Source: JAAFHN01 sp031421855 (GTDB lineage Bacteria > Pseudomonadota > Gammaproteobacteria > Burkholderiales > Burkholderiaceae_C). From it: DNA of 46,235 bases. A program made the translations under genes and the position numbers. The notes beneath the pieces were generated by a model. It was not told the origin of the DNA. It did not search any database and was given only the letters and a program-made list of their open reading frames with translations. Positions 41,873-46,235 of the stretch are shown here, one piece after another (within the stretch, counting starts at the first letter, position 1; the number at the start of each line of letters is the position of its first letter). The stretch spans positions 1 to 46,235 of the forward strand of contig JANOPN010000039.1 of NCBI GenBank assembly GCA_031421855.1, in the 5' to 3' direction.

Positions 41873-41903
41873 CCGCTGTTTCGTTCAGTTGAAAGGATCT
41901 TTC

Positions 41904-43697
41904 ATGCCAATGCGCACCCATTACTGCGGTCTTGTGACCGAGGCCCTGATTGGTCAAGAAGTCACCCTATGCGGCTGGGTGAATCGCCGCCGCGACCATG
42001 GCGGCGTGATTTTCATTGACCTGCGCGACCGCGAAGGCCAAAGTCAAGTCGTCTGCGACCCCGACCGCGCCGAGATGTTTGCGGTGGCTGAGCAAGTGCG
42101 CAACGAGTTTTGCGTGCAAATGCGCGGTCGCGTGCGGGCGCGCCCCGAGGGCACGGTCAACGCCAACATCAAGAGCGGCAAGATCGAGATTTTGTGCCTT
42201 GAGCTCACGGTGCTCAACGCCTCGGTCACGCCGCCGTTCCAAATCGACGACGACAACCTGAGCGAGACAACCCGCCTCACCCACCGGGTGTTGGATTTGC
42301 GTCGCCCTTACATGCAAAACAACCTCATGCTGCGCTACCGCGTGGCCATGGAGGCCCGCAAGTTCTTGGACGAACACGGTTTTGTTGACATCGAGACACC
42401 GATGCTCACCAAGAGCACGCCCGAGGGCGCGCGCGACTATTTGGTGCCGAGCCGTGTTCACGACGGTGCATTTTTTGCGCTGCCACAAAGCCCACAGCTG
42501 TTCAAGCAGCTGTTGATGGTGGCGGGTTTTGATCGCTACTACCAAATCACCAAGTGCTTTCGCGACGAAGACTTGCGCGCTGATCGCCAGCCCGAATTCA
42601 CCCAGATCGACATCGAGACCAGCTTCATGGGCGAGGAAGAAATTCGCGACATGTTCGAAGGCATGATTCGCCACGTCTTCATCAAGGCAATCAACGTCGA
42701 CCTCGGTGTCATGCCGGTCATGACCTATGCTGACGCGATGCACCAATACGGCTCAGATAAGCCCGATTTGCGCATCGGCATGGCCTTTACCGAGCTCACC
42801 GACGTGATGGGCACGGTGGACTTCAAGGTGTTCTCTGGCCCAGCGCAGATGAAGGATGGCCGCGTGGTCGCCCTGCGTGTGCCCGGCGGCGCCGAGCTCA
42901 GCCGCAGCGAAATCGATGCCCACACCGATTTCGTCAAAATCTACGGTGCCAAGGGCTTGGCTTGGATCAAGGTCAACGACCTGGCCTTGGGTCGCGATGG
43001 CTTGCAAAGCCCCATCGTCAAAAACATCCACGACGAAGCTTTGGCCGCGATCTTGACGCGAACGGGTGCTAAAAACGGCGATTTGATTTACTTCGGTGCT
43101 GACAAGGCGAAAGTCGTCAACGACGCGATTGGCGCCTTGCGGGTCAAAATCGGCCTGAGCGAGTTTGGCAAAAAGTCGGGTGTGTTCACCGACCGCTGGG
43201 CCCCACTGTGGGTGGTTGACTTCCCCATGTTCGAATGGGACGAAGCCAACAACCGCTGGAGTGCCGTGCACCACCCGTTCACCGCGCCGAAAGACGGCCA
43301 CGAGGACTTCATGGTCACGGACCCGGGTCGTTGCATCGCCAAAGGCTACGACATGGTTGTCAACGGGTGGGAGCTCGGCGGCGGCTCGGTGCGAATTCAC
43401 CGCGCCGACGTGCAAAAGAAGGTGTTCGACGCCCTGAACATCTCGCCCGAAGATGCGCAAACCAAGTTTGGCTTCTTGCTCGATGCCCTGCAATACGGCG
43501 CGCCACCCCACGGCGGCTTGGCTTTTGGTCTGGACCGCTTGGTCACGCTCATGACCAAGGCTGAGAGCATTCGCGACGTGATTGCCTTCCCCAAAACCCA
43601 GCGCGCCCAGTGCCTACTCACCCAAGCGCCCAGTTTGGTTGACGACAAGCAACTGCGCGAGTTGCACATCAAGCTTCGCAACCCGACGCCAGCTTGA
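41904..43697 (+). CDS. aspS: Aspartyl-tRNA synthetase
   Basis: Class IIb synthetase, 597 residues. ATG 41904 has an AAAGGATC ribosome binding site (an upstream TTG at 41889 is less likely). The N-terminal OB anticodon-binding domain (GWVNRRRDHGGVIFIDLRDREG near 22-44) leads to the catalytic core: motif 2 FRDEDLRADRQPEFTQIDIE near 217-236, the bacterial GAD insertion at roughly 290-410, and motif 3 GLAFGLDRL near 538-546. Burkholderiales AspRS are often non-discriminating (they also charge tRNA-Asn) when no asnS exists; that cannot be decided here. It is followed by a terminator. Confidence 0.98.
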   Translation: MPMRTHYCGLVTEALIGQEVTLCGWVNRRRDHGGVIFIDLRDREGQSQVVCDPDRAEMFAVAEQVRNEFCVQMRGRVRARPEGTVNANIKSGKIEILCLELTVLNASVTPPFQIDDDNLSETTRLTHRVLDLRRPYMQNNLMLRYRVAMEARKFLDEHGFVDIETPMLTKSTPEGARDYLVPSRVHDGAFFALPQSPQLFKQLLMVAGFDRYYQITKCFRDEDLRADRQPEFTQIDIETSFMGEEEIRDMFEGMIRHVFIKAINVDLGVMPVMTYADAMHQYGSDKPDLRIGMAFTELTDVMGTVDFKVFSGPAQMKDGRVVALRVPGGAELSRSEIDAHTDFVKIYGAKGLAWIKVNDLALGRDGLQSPIVKNIHDEALAAILTRTGAKNGDLIYFGADKAKVVNDAIGALRVKIGLSEFGKKSGVFTDRWAPLWVVDFPMFEWDEANNRWSAVHHPFTAPKDGHEDFMVTDPGRCIAKGYDMVVNGWELGGGSVRIHRADVQKKVFDALNISPEDAQTKFGFLLDALQYGAPPHGGLAFGLDRLVTLMTKAESIRDVIAFPKTQRAQCLLTQAPSLVDDKQLRELHIKLRNPTPA

Positions 43698-43713
43698 CCG
43701 CTGTCAACCCATG

Positions 43714-43739
43714 AAAAAGCCGCGTCAGTGGCTTTTTTT
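43714..43739 (+). terminator. Intrinsic terminator after aspS
   Basis: AAAAAGCC (43714-43721) pairs with GGCTTTTT (43730-43737), with an eight-base interior, and a T-tract follows. It lies 17 bp after the stop codon. Confidence 0.85.
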
Positions 43740-43754
43740 ATGCTTTATTGGCAA

Positions 43755-43786
43755 TTGGTCTCGGTATTCATTGAGTTTGTTGCTAT
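43755..43786 (-). repeat. Dispersed 32-bp repeat, copy 7 (upstream of RidA-like gene)
   Basis: Plus strand TTGGTCTCGGTATTCATTGA then GTTTGTTGCTAT, between the aspS terminator and the RidA-like gene. Several substitutions from copy 3 are visible. Confidence 0.9.
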
Positions 43787-43816
43787 ACATTTTGAACAGA
43801 ATGGAAGGGATTTCCC

Positions 43817-44203
43817 ATGAATCGAACACTCATCAGTTCAGGCTCGCCGTTTGAGTCGCAGATTGGCTACAGCCGCGCAGTCGCCCAAGGCGACTGGGTG
43901 TTCGTCTCAGGGACCACTGGGTTTGACTACGCCACCATGGCCATCTCAGACGACATCGCCGAGCAAGCCGGCCAGTGTTTGAAAAACATCGACTGGGCGC
44001 TCAAACAAGCGGGTGCGTCGATGGCTGACGTGGTCCGGGTGAATTACGTCGTGCCCAATGCGCAGGAGTTCGCCGCTTGCTGGGGTGTTTTGGGGCAGTG
44101 GTTTGGACAGATTCGACCCGCTTCGATGATGATCTCAGCTGGGCTACTCGACCCGCGAATGAAGATCGAAATCGAGGTCACAGCGCTAAAATCGCGCACC
44201 TGA
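43817..44203 (+). CDS. RidA/YjgF/YER057c/UK114 family protein
   Basis: 128 residues. Strong family pattern: GYSRAVAQGDWVFVSGTTGFD near 18-38, EQAGQCLKNIDWALKQAGASMADVVRVNYVVPN near 49-81, and the C-terminal IRPASMMISAGLLDPRMKIEIEVTAL, which contains the Arg (RPASM) that binds substrate carboxylate in RidA. Canonical RidA hydrolyses 2-aminoacrylate-type enamines; this subgroup may have another small substrate. AGGGAT ribosome binding site. It has terminator and repeat copy 7 upstream, and repeat copy 8 just downstream. Confidence 0.9.
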   Translation: MNRTLISSGSPFESQIGYSRAVAQGDWVFVSGTTGFDYATMAISDDIAEQAGQCLKNIDWALKQAGASMADVVRVNYVVPNAQEFAACWGVLGQWFGQIRPASMMISAGLLDPRMKIEIEVTALKSRT

Positions 44204-44217
44204 TCTAATCGAAAATA

Positions 44218-44249
44218 ATAGCAACAAACCCAATGAATCCGAAGACCAA
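44218..44249 (+). repeat. Dispersed 32-bp repeat, copy 8 (between RidA-like gene and nudB)
   Basis: ATAGCAACAAACCCAATGAA then TCCGAAGACCAA, immediately followed by GTGCCAAAA. It is 36 bp upstream of the nudB ATG and preceded by AAAATA. Confidence 0.92.
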
Positions 44250-44285
44250 GTGCCAAAATCGCGCTAAAAGTGCCTTGAGTAAGCC

Positions 44286-44792
44286 ATGTTGGCGGCTTCG
44301 AGGGCGCCTGTGAGCCGAGTATTCAAAATTCCTCAGTCGGTCTTGGTCGTTATCCACACTGCGGCCTTGGATGTGTTGCTCATCAAGCGCGCAGATGCCG
44401 AGGATTTTTGGCAGTCCGTCACCGGAAGCAAGGACTCGTTTGACGAGCCATGGGCGCAAACCGCCGCGCGTGAAGTCTTGGAAGAAACCGGCATCGACGT
44501 GCAGGCCACGGGTTGTGTGCTCACCGATTGGGGCGTGGAGAACCGCTATGAGATATTTCCGCGCTGGCGCGCTCGCTACGAAAGCGGTGTGACCCATAAC
44601 CAAGAGCGGGTGTTTGGTCTGCGTGTGCCCGCTGACACGGCAGTTCGGCTTAACCCTAGTGAGCACACCGACTACGTGTGGCTGCCAAGATTGGCTGCAG
44701 CGGATCGCTGCTTTTCGCCGTCAAACGCCGAAGCCTGCCTGATGCTGGGGTCGGTCAGCTTGCCGGGCGCATCGGGACGCAGAGCCCTCTAG
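44286..44792 (+). CDS. nudB: Dihydroneopterin triphosphate diphosphatase
   Basis: Nudix hydrolase of the folate pathway that removes pyrophosphate from dihydroneopterin triphosphate, 168 residues. FKIPQSVLVVIHTAALDVLLIKRADAEDFWQSVTGS near 13-48 is characteristic of NudB, and the Nudix box lies about 48-70 (G..D..E....A.REV.EETGID). NQERVFGLRVP and EHTDYVWLP follow. It commonly lies near aspS in proteobacteria, as here. The start is taken as ATG 44286, without a strong ribosome binding site. Confidence 0.93.
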   Translation: MLAASRAPVSRVFKIPQSVLVVIHTAALDVLLIKRADAEDFWQSVTGSKDSFDEPWAQTAAREVLEETGIDVQATGCVLTDWGVENRYEIFPRWRARYESGVTHNQERVFGLRVPADTAVRLNPSEHTDYVWLPRLAAADRCFSPSNAEACLMLGSVSLPGASGRRAL

Positions 44793-44853
44793 TCAGCGAT
44801 CACAACGCAACTCTAGAGAAAAACAACAAAGTGTACCGATCTGTACGTAAATG

Positions 44854-44870
44854 ACTGAATTTGATTCAGT
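44854..44870. promoter_or_regulatory. Perfect dyad and -10-like box upstream of glycine-rich protein gene
   Basis: ACTGAAT and ATTCAGT, separated by TTG, form a perfect inverted repeat. TATGAT (44870-44875) at its right edge resembles a -10 box. A second short dyad GTAC-N6-GTAC lies at 44833-44846. It is a candidate operator for the gene starting at 44923. Confidence 0.4.
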
Positions 44871-44922
44871 ATGATTGTCGTCTTGGACAAACAGGGCGTG
44901 GCAAGTGATTCGTGGTGTGTAC

Positions 44923-46235
44923 ATGACTGGGTTTTTCAAAATGATCGCTCGGCTGATTGCTCTCAGCGCGACGCTTTTTTGCGCACTTGCCGTTGCGCAG
45001 GTGTGCGCGCCTCCGTCTTCTTTGTTGACGGCGATTCCGCCTGGCGGCATCGTCAATGATTTTTACTCTGGCAATGGACAGGCCACACTGAACCCCGGCG
45101 CGACAACCTTGGTACTGGGTACCCGCGACACGCGGGGCTACACCACGACGATGATCATTGGCGACTTGCTGATGGTGATGCAGATGCAAGACGGCACGAT
45201 CGATTCATCCAACGGCAACAGTTACGGCAATGGCTCAGGCACTGGCAATGGTTCGCTGACGCTGGGCAGCGCAGGGCTGTACGAGTTTGTCAGGGTCACA
45301 GCGGTGGCGGGGCCCAACATCACATTCACGCCCGGACTGACCAACCCATACAGCTACTTGATCGGCGCGCCGCGAAAACGCTACCAAGTCGTGCGTGTGT
45401 TGCAGTTTGCGGCCGTGACCGCCACAAACGTGACAACACCGCCTTGGGACGGCGAGACCGGTGGGGTGGCGGCGATGGATGTGCGAGACACGCTGACGCT
45501 GGGCAGCTCCACCATCGAGGGCGTCGCCAACCGGGCCATATTTGCCGCTGGCAAGGGTTTCAGAGGTGGATTGGGTCGGGGCTTGGGCGGTGCGACCAGC
45601 AACTCGGCTGACCTCGAGTTCGTGATGGCGTCCGATACCAATAACGGCGGAACGAAGGGTGAGGGCTTCATCGGAACGCCGGTACACATGGCGATCAAGC
45701 CCAACGGTTGGGGATTTTTGAACACCAACACGGCCACAGTCTTGATCAGCGCGACGGTGACCTTGGGCTACTTGGGTGGCTCGTACGGCAAAGGCGGGCC
45801 AGGCAATGCCGGCGGCGGCGGCAATGACGGAGCCAACCCGTCCACCACCAACCAGCGCAACGCCGGTGGCGGCGGTGGTGGGAACTACGGCGCGGGTGGA
45901 ATTGGGGGGCGGCCCTGGGAGCGACCTCTGATTGACTCAGGTGGTCGGCCGGGCGCTGGCTATGCAGGGGTATTGGCATTCAACCGGGCGATGTTGGGCG
46001 GTGGGGGTGGAGCGGGCGGCAACAACAACAACACGTTTGATCGAGCGATTTACAACACGCCTGCGTATCCCAACCTGGCTCACGCCTGCGGTCTCGGTGC
46101 CGGGCAATGTTCGTCAGGTGCTGCGGGCGGCGGAGTCGTTGTCATCCGTGCACGCAATGTGGTTGGGTCAGGCTTCATCGATGTGCGCGGCGCACATGCA
46201 TACAACACCAACAACGATGCGGGTGGCGGTGGCGG
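44923..46235 (+). CDS. Secreted glycine-rich surface protein (partial, runs off the window)
   Basis: Open frame of 437 residues to the window edge. ATG 44923 gives an N-terminal signal peptide (MTGFFKMIARLIALSATLF, cleavage near AVAQ-VCAPP); an ATG at 44941 and a GTG at 44905 are alternatives. The mature part has beta-strand-like stretches (GATTLVLGTRDTRGY, DTLTLGSSTIEG) and long Gly/Asn-rich blocks (GGPGNAGGGGNDGAN, GGGGGAGGNNNN, AAGGGVVVIRARNVVG). The pattern GGGVVVIRA after Gly-rich loops resembles large secreted or surface proteins of Comamonadaceae of unknown function. Only a few Cys are present, so no obvious metal site. No partner secretion gene is adjacent in the window. Confidence 0.8.
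   Translation, partial: MTGFFKMIARLIALSATLFCALAVAQVCAPPSSLLTAIPPGGIVNDFYSGNGQATLNPGATTLVLGTRDTRGYTTTMIIGDLLMVMQMQDGTIDSSNGNSYGNGSGTGNGSLTLGSAGLYEFVRVTAVAGPNITFTPGLTNPYSYLIGAPRKRYQVVRVLQFAAVTATNVTTPPWDGETGGVAAMDVRDTLTLGSSTIEGVANRAIFAAGKGFRGGLGRGLGGATSNSADLEFVMASDTNNGGTKGEGFIGTPVHMAIKPNGWGFLNTNTATVLISATVTLGYLGGSYGKGGPGNAGGGGNDGANPSTTNQRNAGGGGGGNYGAGGIGGRPWERPLIDSGGRPGAGYAGVLAFNRAMLGGGGGAGGNNNNTFDRAIYNTPAYPNLAHACGLGAGQCSSGAAGGGVVVIRARNVVGSGFIDVRGAHAYNTNNDAGGGG

Noticed and set aside
1..46235. tRNA, rRNA and riboswitch genes
   Set aside because: I saw no cloverleaf, rRNA segment or recognisable riboswitch core anywhere; a covariance-model scan would be decisive.

Overview
The window reads as chromosomal DNA of a betaproteobacterium of order Burkholderiales, most likely family Comamonadaceae. 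This rests on gene content and order I recognise (rplU-rpmA-obgE-proB; hemA-prfA-prmC-grxD; DUF3683 protein-HIT-DUF971-ubiE-Tim44-ubiJ-ubiB; FmdB-DUF502-aspS-nudB) and on short dispersed repeats of a kind typical of that family. No database search was possible, so the taxon is an inference.

Layout: 1-135 is the 3' end of a probable IS630-type transposase. 433-3481 (minus) holds ispB, a DUF898 membrane protein and an M48 peptidase. 3727-7287 (plus) carries rplU (with an unusual C-terminal helix-hairpin-helix extension), rpmA, obgE and proB. rppH faces proB; proS and a small lytic transglycosylase follow on plus. 10816-14562 (minus) is hemA-prfA-prmC-grxD. 14980-21452 is a Fur-box-headed heme uptake locus (TonB receptor, hmuS, hmuT, hmuU, hmuV) in which both the receptor and the binding-protein gene are frameshifted. 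21449-26525 (minus) is a complete ugpB-A-E-C-Q operon for glycerol-3-phosphate and glycerophosphodiesters. 26772-31264 holds a giant FAD/Fe-S oxidoreductase and a HIT protein. 31433-34488 is a FecR-domain protein plus a TpsB-type outer-membrane transporter with no visible TpsA substrate. 34531-39198 is a ubiquinone-biosynthesis cluster. 39303-44792 has a solute:sodium symporter, FmdB, DUF502, aspS, a RidA-like protein and nudB. The window ends inside a secreted glycine-rich protein gene.

The most striking non-gene structure is a 32-bp dispersed repeat (core ATAGCAACAAACCCAATG...GACCAA or its complement) present eight times in both orientations. Four copies lie between genes; the other four touch coding sequence. 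One spans the obgE stop and proB start, one encodes the hydrophobic core of a signal peptide, one encodes a transmembrane segment, and one encodes an interdomain linker. A second family comprises two ~100-bp palindromic MITE-like elements (7299-7403 and 23339-23433) that share a core but have different terminal inverted repeats. A three-copy ~30-bp tandem repeat lies between rpmA and obgE.

Most genes are housekeeping. The heme locus appears damaged by two independent small indels, one of them a perfect 7-bp tandem duplication that could in principle revert.
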